This document shows, one piece after another, positions 1 through 9,610 of a stretch of 17,941 nt of DNA. Numbering within the stretch: the stretch's first letter is position 1; each line of letters begins with the position of its first letter. This DNA is from Bdellovibrionales bacterium (GTDB taxonomy: Bacteria > Bdellovibrionota > Bdellovibrionia > Bdellovibrionales > UBA1609), in the NCBI GenBank assembly GCA_016714165.1, contig JADJNU010000008.1:1-17941 (forward strand), written 5' to 3'. The notes beneath the pieces were generated by a model that saw only the letters and a program-made list of their open reading frames with translations, searched no databases and was not told the origin of the DNA. Position numbers and translations under genes: made by a program.

Positions 1-1788
1 CTTATCGATAAAAAGAGGATTGGTGGGACCCGAATATTTTTGAATTTGCCCAATTCGATAGATAGGCAAATAGAGACTATCTTTGTCCTTATATCGCAGT
101 GAATCATCTCGGTCGGAACCCCCTGGATGGGCATCGTTTTCAAGCCCTCGTAGATTCCAACTCCATGGAGTTTGAGAACAATGAAGTCGCCTGGCTTCAT
201 GTTCCAAACGTGATGGCATTGGTCCGTTGAGGAGGGTACCTTCCCTTTCGATGTTCTCTTTTCCGAGTTTTGATCCCCAAAAAATCAGAGTCTTTCAAAA
301 AATCAGTTTGTCCGGATTGGATTTAGTCGTTTTAGGACAAGGCCCTACAAGAAGATGAATCAGGCGTCGGTTTTGATTCTGGTCTGAACGAAGATCATCC
401 CAAGAGGCCTTGCGTTCTTCGATAATATGAGAATCAAAACTGCACTTTTCGAGAAAAACTTTCAGCCGACTTGCATTTGAATGAGAATGGGTACAGATGA
501 AAATGACAAAACCCTCATCTCTTAAATGAGAGACTTTATCTTTGACGTATGAGGTCTGTTCATTGGGCTTGCTCATTAGCGCAACGGCCTGCTGTCGAAA
601 CTCAACCATGTCTGGAGCAGGGTATTCAATAATATCTTGGGCTAAATTGCTTTCAGGATGATTTTGATCTTCATTTTCAAAGTTGATGCGAGAGAATTCA
701 ATCTCAATCTGGCCTCGGGCCAATTCAAGGTTTCCAATCTCGAGTAGAGATCTTCAGGATTTGGACGCAATGCCATGTCAGGGGAGTTTTTAAATCCGGA
801 TTTTAATGATTCCCAATATATATCTTGGGACCGAGCAATCTCCAGCGGGTCAAGCGAGATAATTGTAAGAGGAGAGCAAAAATGATCAAGGGGAGTCTCG
901 GCAAGAGGGTAAAATTGAGAGAGGAGAAACTCAATTCCGGGAAAATACTGCTGTTGGCTGAGCGAATACAAGATGGCATCAAGATCGGCTGAATCAACCA
1001 TGCGTCCATCCGTCATATTTCGGAATCGACTGATTGTCTGCTGCAGATCATCCTCTGAATAAATGATTTCGTGAGGGGTAAAATAACAATTTCGCTGACC
1101 TCATCGCTCTGACTTCTCTGGGATTCCGGGTCAAAATTTCGGATTGATTCAATGTCATCGCCAAACAATTCGAGGCGAAAGGGCTGATCAGATGAAGGGA
1201 AAAGAGATCTACGATCCCCCCGCGCCTGGAATAGCCACCAACCTCATCAACAATGCTGCACGCATGGTATCCGAAGCCTTCCAATATTTTGAAAAAGTTG
1301 CTATCCAAGGTCTGACCTTTAGAAATTCTGAGGCTTGTCCGTGCAAGGAGGGAGAAAGGAAGCGTCTTTTGCAAGAGGCCGGCCATAGAGGCAATGAAGA
1401 CTTGTCCAGGTTTTGCATTTTGGGCTTCAAAAAGCCAGCGCACTCTAGCCGCGGCAAGTCGCGGATTGGGATACAGGCCAGAATAGGGGTTCACATCAAA
1501 GCTGGGCAGTTCCATGATCTTACGGTTCGGGTCAAAGAAATTGAGGCATTCTGTGAGCGGCCGAAGCTCACTGTCCGAGGGAACGAGCAAGAGGCGAGCT
1601 CTTCGCCCATCCCAAGGGATGTCACTTGTTGCGAGAGCTGAGGCGAGCGAATAGGAAGAAGTTCCGATCACCTTTACTTTGTTGTCTGGAAACCTCAAAA
1701 GTCGGTCAGAAATTAGCTTTGTGAGTTTTAGATCTAAGGAGCTCGAATTGGTGAGCATTGAGTCCTTTGCAGTTCCTTTACTATCCAT
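1..1788 (-). CDS. mfd: Transcription-repair coupling factor Mfd, N-terminal and middle part, truncated by window edge and frameshifted
   Basis: Mfd is a cytoplasmic DNA translocase that removes RNA polymerase stalled at lesions and recruits UvrA. The first piece (1788 down to about 1190) has the UvrB-like D1 domain: SFDVNPYSGLYPNPRLAAAR, then VDEVGGYSRRGGIVDLF. The next frame continues RLELFGDDIESIRNFDPESQRS, a UvrB/Mfd signature. A piece around 1016-720 has FPGIEFLLSQFYPL. A D3-like piece covers 723-295. The stretch below about 240 reads KPGDFIVLKLHGVGIYEGL and then LYLPIYRIGQIQKYSG, the RNA-polymerase-interacting (CarD-like) domain. The RecG-like motor lies outside the window. I infer frameshifts near 120, 240-295, 715, 1020-1050 and 1190, several in homopolymers. 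The ATG at 1786-1788 is preceded by AGGAAGG, a good ribosome site. The gene is divergent from nuoA. The family call is secure; intactness cannot be judged here. Confidence 0.93.
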
Positions 1789-1832
1789 ATTTCCTTCCGT
1801 GATCCAAGGGCCCCCTAAGGCTATACTCCACT

Positions 1833-1864
1833 ATTGCGCCATGCTCCATCATCTCTTGCGCAAT
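1833..1864. repeat. Inverted repeat ATTGCGC / GCGCAAT in the mfd-nuoA intergenic region
   Basis: The arms 1833-1839 (ATTGCGC) and 1858-1864 (GCGCAAT) are perfect reverse complements separated by 18 bases. The right arm also contains the 8-base palindrome TTGCGCAA (1856-1863). It lies between the divergent starts of mfd (1788) and nuoA (1994), upstream of the nuo promoter. It could be an operator or binding site, but a 7-bp match can occur by chance. Confidence 0.3.
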
Positions 1865-1918
1865 GGGTTTTGAGAATTTTTCCTACGAACGATATCTTCT
1901 TGATTCCATTCAATTTTC

Positions 1919-1947
1919 TTGGACTCTTTTGGCGCAGTCTGTATATA
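1919..1947 (+). promoter_or_regulatory. Sigma70-type promoter of the nuo operon
   Basis: TTGGAC (1919-1924) is followed by exactly 17 bases and TATATA (1942-1947), an optimal spacing with good matches to both hexamers. Transcription would start near 1954, about 40 bases before the nuoA ATG at 1994. The ATG is preceded by GGGGAAA as the ribosome site. It is the only strong promoter I see in front of the seven-gene operon, whose genes follow almost without gaps. Confidence 0.65.
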
Positions 1948-1993
1948 TAAAGACACATCCTCTTTTGTCACTTCATTGACTCGGGGAAATTAA

Positions 1994-2366
1994 ATGTCAC
2001 CGTTGGTTTCGGTTTTATTTTTAGGTGTTTTTGTTGCGCTTTTTGGTGCTGCCTGGTCATGGTCTCCCTCTCTTCTCGGACCGCGTTCTATTCAATCTGC
2101 GATGAAGAAGCGACCTTACGAGTGTGGTTTAGAAGGGGATATAAGGGAAGACACAAAAATTCCAGTCAAATATTATCTTACAGCGATTTTGTTCATTTTA
2201 TTCGATATTGAGATTATTTTTATGTATCCGTGGGCCGTAGCTTATGGTGATTTCATTTCCTCTGGACATGGGATTTACATTTTTATTGCGGTGGCCATAT
2301 TTTTTGGCCATTTTCATTTTCGGACTGGTTTGGGAGATTAGATCTAAGGCTTTGGAGTGGGAATAA
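1994..2366 (+). CDS. nuoA: NADH-quinone oxidoreductase subunit A
   Basis: NuoA is a small inner-membrane subunit of complex I near the quinone site. It has an N-terminal membrane helix (SVLFLGVFVALFGAAW), the loop with KKRPYECGLEG carrying the conserved Cys (YECG), and then KYYLTAILFILFDIEIIFMYP with the conserved acidic FDIE. A third helix follows. The direct frame stops at 2341. Removing one base near 2307 (GGCC to GGC) continues as GIFIFGLVWEIRSKALEWE and stops at 2364-2366, which is the family-typical C-terminus. I take 2366 as the true end. It is the first gene of the operon, with the nuoH ATG 2 bases downstream. About 124 residues, normal for NuoA. Confidence 0.95.
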
Positions 2367-2368
2367 GT

Positions 2369-3526
2369 ATGGGTCACGATGTATTTGAGATCTATTAATA
2401 TTATCAAAATTCTTTTTATCTTTCTTATGATGGTTCAACTTGTGCCTGTGTTGGTGTGGATAGAGCGGCGTGGCTCCGCCTTTATCCAAAATCGATTTGG
2501 ACCAAATCGAGTTGGACCATTGGGATTGACACAGCTCCTTGCTGACGCTGTGAAGTTTCTCTTTAAGGAAGAATTCGTTCCAGATAAAACAAGTCCCTGG
2601 TTGTTTTACGCTGCCCCCATATTGGCACTGATCCCGGGGGCTCTGGCCTTCAGTTCGATACCTCTTTCAACACCTTTTCAAATTGAAGCATTTGAGTATT
2701 TTGGTAAAACCTGGGGACCTTATACTTTCTTATTTCAGGGCTTTGAAATTGGAATAGGTATTGTTTTTGTGCTTGGGATTTCTTCATTGGGCAGTTATTC
2801 ATTGCTTTTTGGCGGTGTTGGAGCTCAAACAGCAAATATTCTCTCTTTGGAGCCCTTCGTGCGACTGCTCAGATGATTAGTTATGAACTGGCGCTTGGGT
2901 TGTCCCTTGTGGGAAGTCTTTTAATATACAATACCTTTTCCTTTTCTGAAATGGTTCTCGCTCAGCAGGGGCCTTTGACTTTTTCTGCGTTTGGAGAGCG
3001 CATTGTTTTTCATACCTGCCCAATTGGGGAATATTTTTCAACCATTGGGAGCTCTCATTTTTTTTGCTGCCATGTTTGCTGAAACGAACCGACTTCCATT
3101 TGATCTTCCCGAAGCGGAATCTGGAGTTAATTGCCGGATACCATACTGAGTATGGGGGCTAAAGATGCTCATGTTTTACATAGGTGAATATGGTCACATG
3201 TTGGTTGCATCTGCGATCATGGTGACCTTTTTTTAGGTGGCTATAATCTTCCCCTGGTAGAACCGAAGCAGATTCAAGATGTGCTGATTGAATTTGGGTC
3301 GTCTGCGACCCTGTCCAGTCTGTTAACGACGTTTATTCTTCATGTGGTATTTCTTGTCAAAGTTTTGTTTTTTCTTTGGGTTTTCATTTGGGTTCGATGG
3401 TCATTGCCGAGATTTAGATACGATCAATTAATGGATTTGGGATGGAAGACAATGCTTCCGTGGGCTTTGGCCAATACGATTCTGACGGCTGTGGTCGTAT
3501 TAATTTTGCGAACGAAGTGGGTGTAA
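2369..3526 (+). CDS. nuoH: NADH-quinone oxidoreductase subunit H
   Basis: NuoH joins the hydrophilic and membrane arms and forms much of the quinone chamber. Visible motifs are VLVWIERRGSAFIQNRFGPN, LADAVKFLFKEEFVPDK, then after a frame change MISYELALGLSLVGSLL, and RLPFDLPEAE with GYHTEYG read across indels at about 3020-3150. It ends WALANTILTAVVVLILRTKW. I choose the ATG at 2369, whose frame reads MGHDVFEI and joins NIIKILFIFLMMVQLVP after one indel near 2393. The ATG at 2379 is a weaker alternative. Frameshifts are inferred near 2393, 2812, 3020, 3070-3170 and 3230. There is no nuoI between it and nuoJ; the nuoJ ATG follows 2 bases after the stop. About 385 residues, slightly longer than many NuoH proteins. 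Confidence 0.95.
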
Positions 3527-3528
3527 AT

Positions 3529-4070
3529 ATGGAGAACAGCATACTGTTTTATATATTGTCTGGGCTCATTGTACTGAGCGCATTTCTGATGGTGGTCGTG
3601 GTTAATCCGATCTACTCTTCTCTGTTTCTCGTTATGGCGATGGTTGCTATTTCTGGAATTTTTATCTTTTGGAGGCCTATTTCATTGCTGGAGTGCAATT
3701 GATTGTGTACGCCGGAGCAGTGATGGTCCTTTTTGTGATGGTTCTGATGCTATTTGATTTAAAAAGGGAAATGATGGCTTTCTCGCGAGGAATTTTCTCT
3801 GGTTTTTTAAAACTCACAAGCGCCGGAGCCATATTGGGTTTGGTATTTGGGGCGGCGGAGCGCTCTACCGAGATGATGAAAGCTCCCTCGGTGTCTTCTT
3901 CGGTGGCAGCCTCAGGCTATTCATCAGAAATGAAGCAACTGACTCAAATACTGTTTTCGGAGTATCTGTTAGAATTTGAGATTCTTGGGGTGCTGCTGCT
4001 TCTGATAGCGGTAGGAGTAGTGGCAGTATCACGAGCAAGGGGGAACTCATGCACGCACTTGAGGCATTAA
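3529..4070 (+). CDS. nuoJ: NADH-quinone oxidoreductase subunit J
   Basis: NuoJ is a membrane subunit of complex I. The start MENSILFYILSGLIVLSAFL is chosen because the ATG at 3529 lies 2 bases after the nuoH stop. A longer open frame begins at 3442 but overlaps nuoH. The first piece ends near 3668 in VAISGIFIF; one indel then gives LEAYFIAGVQLIVYAGAVMV, the conserved third-helix region of NuoJ. A fifth hydrophobic segment, FEILGVLLLLIAVGVVAV, precedes a short polar tail. The stop at 4068-4070 overlaps nuoK by 22 bases, and the exact C-terminus could shift if the G run at 4039-4043 is miscounted. About 180 residues. Confidence 0.93.
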
Positions 4071-4374
4071 AATACGTTGGATTGAATCACTATTTAGCTT
4101 TGTCTGGCTTCGTTTTCACCATGGGTATGATTGCCGTTTTGATGAGAAGAAACCTTATTGTAATATTGATGGGAGTGGAATTGATGTTGAACGGGTGAAC
4201 ATCGCTTTTGTGGCTTTTGGCCATCATATGGGTGATATTCACGGTCAATTGATGGTTTTTTTGTTATGACAGTGGCCCGCAGCAGAGGCTGGAGTTGGTC
4301 TGGCGCTTGCGGTGACGGTTTTTAAGCAATTCAAAAAAGTGGACATTAAGACGTTTGAACAACTGAAAGGTTAG
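4049..4374 (+). CDS. nuoK: NADH-quinone oxidoreductase subunit K
   Basis: NuoK is a three-helix antiporter-like membrane subunit. The ATG at 4049 is preceded by AAGGGGG (4037-4043) and reads MHALEALKYVGLNHYLALSG. It continues MRRNLIVILMGVELMLNG, with the conserved Glu of GVELMLN in helix 2. The frame then hits a TGA at about 4196. Adding one base to the GGG run gives VNIAFVAFGHHMGDIHGQ, and two more compensating indels near 4260-4280 give VMTVAAAEAGVGLALAV with the second conserved Glu. It ends FKKVDIKTFEQLKG at the TAG 4372-4374. About 108 residues, close to the usual 100-110. I regard the internal stops as sequence errors. Confidence 0.93.
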
Positions 4375-4384
4375 GGCCGAAAAA

Positions 4385-6309
4385 ATGGTAATTCAGCTAT
4401 TGTTTGCAATACTATTGGCAGCGCCCCTGATTGGTTTTCTGTTTAATGGCTTGAGGTTTAAAAATTCAAATTATGTATTAGCTGGTTCTGTTGCCAGTGG
4501 CGCAGCAATTATTTCATTCATTTGTTCGGCTCTACTCGTTTTTCTCTTGATACAAATGCCGGCTGGGGAGGGGCGATTTCTGAGAGTCCATTTTTTTGAA
4601 TGGATGGCTGTTGGCGAGTTCAAAGCCAATGCAGCTTTTCTGGTGGATCAGATCAGTGCGATCATGATTTTGGTCATAACGGGAGTAGGCTCGCTCATTC
4701 ATATCTTTAGCGTGGGCTATATGTCTCACGATGAAAGGCCATCCAAGTACTTTGCTTATCTGAACTTGTTTCTTTTCAATATGTTACTTTTGGTGCTCGG
4801 CGATAACCTGATTGTCATGTTCGTTGGATGGGAGGTTGGCCTTTGTTCATATCTTCTGATTGGTTTTTGGTTTACGGACAAAGAAAAATCTGCGGCCGGT
4901 ATGAAGGCCTTTATTACAAATCGAATTGGAGACGCCGGATTTTTATTGGGAATATTTCTTCTCTTTGCAACTTTTGGTTCAGTTGAATTTTCTCAATTGA
5001 GTCACCTATTGCCGGCCACCGCCGAAACTGGCTGGTCTGGGCCAATCACGCTTGCTTGCTTGTTTCTTTTCATTGGTGCCACAGGAAGTCAGCTCAAATA
5101 CCACTTTATGTTTGGCTTCCTGATGCTATGGCTGGTCCCACGCCTGTTTCAGCACTGATTCATGCTGCCACAATGGTAACTGCCGGCGTGTACATGATGG
5201 TGAGGTTAAGTGCGGTGTTTGTCCTGGCTCCTCAGGCCATGATGGTTGTGGCTATTGTTGGTGCGATGACAGCCTTATTGGCTGCGACAATTGGAATGAC
5301 TCAATGGGATATTAAAAAAGTTTTAGCTTATTCGACGGTTTCTCAGTTGGGATACATGGTTTTAGCTGTAGGCGTAGGGGCCTTCATGCCGGCGATGTTT
5401 CACCTGATGACACATGCTTTTTTAAGGCCCTGATGTTTTTGGGTTCGGGTAGTGTCATACATGCTATGCATCACGAGCAGGATATTCGGAAAATGGGGGG
5501 CCTTAAGCGTTATATGCCAATTACCTATTGGACCTTTATGATCGGGTGGGTCGCCATTATAGGACTGCCTCCCTTTGCTGGCTTTTTAGTAAGGATGAGA
5601 TTCTTTGGCATGCATTCAACCTTCCAAAGTAGGTCCTCTTTTCTGGATTATGGGGCCTTAACTGCAGCCGCGACGGCATTCTACATGACGAGATTGATGG
5701 CATTTGTTTTTTGGGGAAAGCCTCGGTTTTCATCTGAAAGTCATCCCCACGAATCTCCTTTTTCTATGACATTTCCATTGATTGTCTTGGCTATCTTATC
5801 AGTAGTAGGCGGATGGATCGGAATTCCCCACGTAATATCAGCCATTTTGCCAGGGCATCCGAGTCATTTGCTTTCAGAATGGCTCGAGCCTGTATTAGCT
5901 AAGTTACCTGGCGAAGCGCACGGAAGTGCAATCTTAGAGTGGTCTTTAATGGGAGTTTCAGTGGGTATTGCTGGGTTTGGCCGCGTGGTTTTCATATGAT
6001 ACCTATATTTTGAATCCTGATCGAACTGCGATAATTACGAGAAAGATTGGCCCTATTTATAAACTTGTCGAAGGTAAATACTGGATAGATGAGTTTTACT
6101 TTGGGAAATTAATCAATCCGCTCGTGAATTTGAGTAAGGGTCTTTGGGTTTATATTGATGTCAGATTTATTGATCAGATAACCTATTGGGTTTCTGATTT
6201 TATAAGTAGTGCTGGAAGGGGGATCCGCTCCCTTCAAAATGGAAATCTCCAACAATATGCCCTTTTTATTGCGATAGGACTGATCTCGTTGATGATTTAT
6301 TCCCTTTGA
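4385..6309 (+). CDS. nuoL: NADH-quinone oxidoreductase subunit L
   Basis: NuoL is the distal antiporter-like subunit with the lateral helix. The first piece (4385 to about 5085) has YMSHDERPSKYFAYLNLF, and FVGWEVGLCSYLLIGFW carrying the conserved Glu of GWE, plus FITNRIGDAGFLLG. After an indel near 5085 it reads SAQIPLYVWLPDAMAGPTPV and SALIHAATMVTAGVYMMVRL. Further indels near 5420, 5590 and 5652 restore FKALMFLGSGSVIHAMHHEQ and FSKDEILWHAF, a conserved motif missing from the uncorrected frame. A last one near 5980 leads to the C-terminal part that ends SLMIYSL at 6309. About 640 residues, normal. It sits 10 bases after nuoK. Confidence 0.95.
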
Positions 6310-6317
6310 GGTGATTC

Positions 6318-7877
6318 ATGTTTTTGACGACTTTAATTTTGCTTCCTCTGTTGATGGCTGGTGTACTTTGGTTTACTCCAAGTGAAAAGATGTTGAGGCC
6401 TTTGGCCCTGAGCTTTGCGGCGGTTGAATTTGTTCTGAGTCTCATTCTTTTTTTTAAATTTGATCCCAGTCACTCTGGGCTGCAGTTGGTTGAGCAGTAT
6501 CCTTGGATTCCTTCTGCGGGGGTGTCCTATTTTCTTGGTATAGATGGAATTTCTTTTTGGCTGATTCTCCTTACAACTTTTCTCACTCCTTTGACAATTT
6601 GGGCAGTTGGACGGCGATTGAAAAAAAAGCATCGTGGCTTTTTTGTGGCTATGCTTGTGCTTGAAACAACGATGCTCGGAACCTTTGTGGCGATGGACGC
6701 CATCCTGTTCTATACCTTTTTTGAGCTGTCACTTGTGCCAATGTATTTTATGATCGGAATTTGGGGAGGGCAGAGACGCATTTATGCGACCCTTAAGTTT
6801 TTTATCTACACGATGGTCGGGTCTCTATTCATGCTTCTAGGAATAATTGCAATGATGTTTTATGCCCAAGACCAACTCGGGGTGATATCGGCAAGTCTCC
6901 TTGATTTTTACAAATTAAAAATACCATTTGTGGCTGGGGAGATTTTATCAACACAAACCTTGCTCTTTTTCGCGTTCTCTCTTGCGTTTGCGATAAAGAT
7001 TCCTCTTTTCCTTTCCACACCTGGTTGCCCGATGCACACGTGGAGGCACCAACTCCTGGATCTGTGATTCTTGCCGGTGTGATGTTAAAGATGGGAACTT
7101 ACGGCCTGTTGCGTTTTTCGATTCCCATGTTTCCTCAAGCCTCAGAATACTATTCGTGGGTTTTTCTTTTGGTTGGAGCGGTTGGAATTGTTTATGGTGC
7201 TTTGGTGGCAATGGTTCAGCCCGATGTGAAGAAATTGGTCGCTTATTCTTCGGTTTCTCACATGGGATATATTGTATTGGGTCTTTTTTCCTTTAACGTA
7301 TACGGCGTTAATGGTGGTCTGTATCAAATGCTGAATCATGGAATTAGCACAAGGGCCTTGTTTTTACTTGTGGGAATGATTTATGAGAGGACCCATAGTC
7401 GTGAAATCTCGAAGTATGGGGGATTGGCGTCGGCCGCGCCGATTTTTACCATTGTTTTTTCATTGTAACTCTCTCGAGCATCGCAGTGCCGATGACAAAC
7501 GGGTTTGTGGGGAGTTCTACATTTGTGAGGGGCCTACTTGGGCGCTCGCCCATACGCTTATGTTGCTGTAGCTGGAGTTGTTCTTGGGGCAGCCTATATG
7601 CTTTGGATGGTTGGCGTATTTTTATGGCGAAAAGGGAGCTTTGGTTGTTGAGCATGAAAGCATGGCTTGGACCTCAGTTCTCGAGAGATTTTGGTGATGG
7701 CACCTTTAATTTTTCTGATTTTTTGATGGGGTTGTTCCGGGACATTTTCTTCGGTGGTCGAATGCGAGTATTGATCATATTGTGTCCAATCGTACGAGTT
7801 ATGAACTCAGTATTTCAGGTAGGGAGAGCTTGCGGGAATCTGTTACGCGTTATTTAACGAACGGATTAAGTAAATAG
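6318..7877 (+). CDS. nuoM: NADH-quinone oxidoreductase subunit M
   Basis: NuoM is a central antiporter-like subunit of the proton-pumping arm. The ATG at 6318 has GAGGTGA (6308-6314), which overlaps the nuoL stop codon. Seen in order: YFLGIDGISFWLILLTTFLT, FYTFFELSLVPMYFMIGIWG with the conserved Glu, AFAIKIPLF, then after an indel near 7010 HTWLPDAHVEAPTPGSVILA and GVMLKMGTYGLLRF. Next come VKKLVAYSSVSHMGYIVLGL and LNHGISTRALFLLVGMIYER. Beyond about 7465 the frame changes several times (7465, 7520, 7550-7640, 7700-7760). Read together these give SSIAVPMTNGFVGEFYI and a C-terminus ending VTRYLTNGLSK at the TAG 7875-7877. About 515 residues, normal. Confidence 0.94.
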
Positions 7878-7893
7878 ACTTGGGAGTCTTTTC

Positions 7894-9401
7894 ATGTCGG
7901 TAAATTTTCAGTTGGTTGATTTGTTACTGGTTAGCCCAAGCGATTGCACTTTTATTGCGAGTCTCATTCCTTTGAGCGTCAAGGCTTTTGGTAGAGGGCG
8001 AACGCCAAAATCGATGTCATCGGTATTGTACGGGCTGATTGGGCTAACAATTGCGGGTGGGTTGACGATTTCAAATTATGGAATCAACCAAACGGCTTTT
8101 TCCAAGTCCCTGGTCTTTGATGGAATTGGTAGTTGGTCTGCCATTTTGATTATTATTGCAACCGCAATAACTTTGATTTTTGCCAAAGATAATTTAGCTA
8201 CATCAACGCGACAGTTTGAGGAACTGGTATTTCTCATTTTGAATGCTGCGATGGGAATGTTGCTGGTCGCGTGGTCCAATGACTTAATTATGTTGTTTAT
8301 AGGCATCGAGGTCATGTCCTTGTGCTTGTATTTGGCTATCGCATTGAGCTTAGAAGAGCGACTTCGGGAAAGAGGCCGCATTTAAATATTTCGTATTAGG
8401 AAGCTTTGCTTCTGCGATATTTCTTTATGGGTGTGCCTTCATTTATGGGACGGCCGGTGGGATCTATTTACTTGATCTATCTGGGATCGGGGCTGACCTG
8501 ATTGGGACAAATCGACTTTTTATGTTTGGGATTGTGATGGTTCTGGTGGGACTTTCTTTCAAAGTTGCGATAGTCCCGTTTCATTTTTGGGCTCCTGATG
8601 TCTATCAGGGGTCTGCGACACCTGTTACAGGTTTTATGGCCGCCGGAGTGAAGGTTGCCATATTTGCTGCGTTCTTGCGCCTTGTTGGGACTCAAGTTCT
8701 TAACGGAGAGAGAACCGAGGACCTCATCGTGGGTATCCAATGGTTGGCGGTGCTTACGATGATCGCTGGAAATGTCACGGCGATCCTGCAAAGAAATCTG
8801 AAAAGGATGCTTGCTTATTCAAGTATTGCCCATTCTGGATATATCTTGGTTGGGGTACTAGCTGCAGGCATTGGGGAATTGGGGTATCTTGGCGCTTCAG
8901 CGTGATGTTTTATGTTTTTTTGGTTACATGATCATGACCTTGGGATCTTTTGGGATATTGAGTTTACTAGAAAAGAATGAAAATTCAGAAACAGTTGCAG
9001 ATGATCTTAAAGGGCTTGGAACTCGCAGCCCCATTTTGGCCGCCTGCCTAACAGTATTTATGTTGAGCTTGGCAGGTCTTCCGCCGACCTTGGGATTTTT
9101 TGGGAAATTTTATATTTTTTCGGCAGCGATCAAGCAGGGCTTTTTTTGGGTATCGTTTTGGGGAGTTGTGAGTTCCGCAATCAGCGTCTACTATGACCTG
9201 CGCCCAGTTGATTACATGTAGATGTCGGAAGGAGGAGGCATTGAGGTCGATCACTTACGAATATTGGGCCGTTGGCTGGTGGGAGCAGGTGCTCTGACGA
9301 CGATAGTCCTGGGGATTTTTTTCGAACCCCATTTTATGAAGAAATTCGAAGGCTGTTGCAGGCCTATTCTAAGAATTTGGCGCTCTCCTATCGCTCTATA
9401 A
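7894..9401 (+). CDS. nuoN: NADH-quinone oxidoreductase subunit N
   Basis: NuoN is the third antiporter-like subunit. The ATG at 7894 follows GGGAG (7882-7886). Seen: LVFDGIGSWSAILIIIATAI, then LIMLFIGIEVMSLCLYLAIA with the conserved Glu. An indel near 8365 restores SKEAAFKYFVLGSFASAIFL. Next are GLSFKVAIVPFHFWAPDVYQ, GSATPVTGFMAAGVKVA with conserved lysines, and LKRMLAYSSIAHSGYILVG. Indels near 8895-8925 and 9195-9220 follow, with FMLSLAGLPPTLGFFGKFYI between. The C-terminus is uncertain. One frame stops at 9399-9401 after RIWRSPIAL; another stays open to 9556. I use 9401 because it gives about 500 residues, as usual. It is the last gene of the operon. Confidence 0.92.
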
Positions 9402-9610
9402 CAGGCAGTTATCTCAGTTACAAAACTATTCGATTCGTAAATTATATTAATTTGAGATACCTTCTGAGTGGGTCAAATATGGGGGGTGTCTACGTGAAGC
9501 AGTCGAGAGTCTTTTTTTGGGTGTGGTCATATTGGCTCTTTTTTTTAGCAGTTTGATCTGATGATGGGTGGAGTCCGGTCCAAGGCTTCAGCTCAGCTCA
9601 TTGCGTTGCT
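9402..9610 (+). other. Region after nuoN with no assignable gene; possible short signal-peptide-like frame
   Basis: This stretch separates the plus-strand nuo operon from the convergent patatin gene. An open frame continues from the nuoN end to 9556 but shows no NuoN-like sequence. A GTG at about 9494 starts VKQSRVFF; adding one T to the T7 run continues LGVVILALFFSSLI before a TGA. That resembles a Sec signal peptide (basic start, hydrophobic core), yet nothing recognisable follows. It may be a remnant, a very small membrane protein or chance. I see no clear terminator hairpin here, although one would be expected between convergent genes. Confidence 0.25.

Noticed and set aside
1144..1641. 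165-codon plus-strand frame
   Set aside because: It lies antisense to the well-supported UvrB-like part of mfd and has no family features or ribosome site.
2873..3082. Separate small membrane protein starting MISYELALGLSL
   Set aside because: This is the middle of NuoH in another frame, since it carries the conserved stretch following the ARATAQ-type region.
2369..3526. Programmed ribosomal frameshifting in the nuo genes
   Set aside because: Shifts occur at many unrelated sites and in both directions, without a shared slippery sequence or stimulatory structure.
4049..4374. In-frame TGA in nuoK and many internal stops elsewhere, possibly selenocysteine or stop recoding
   Set aside because: Each stop disappears when one base is added to or removed from a nearby run, and the restored frame matches the family. 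The TGA at about 4196 is followed out of frame by the conserved VNIAFVAFG, so this is a frameshift and not recoding.
9272..9556. 94-codon plus-strand frame as an independent gene
   Set aside because: Its start lies inside the nuoN C-terminal region in the wrong frame, with no ribosome site. Part of it may belong to the true NuoN C-terminus.
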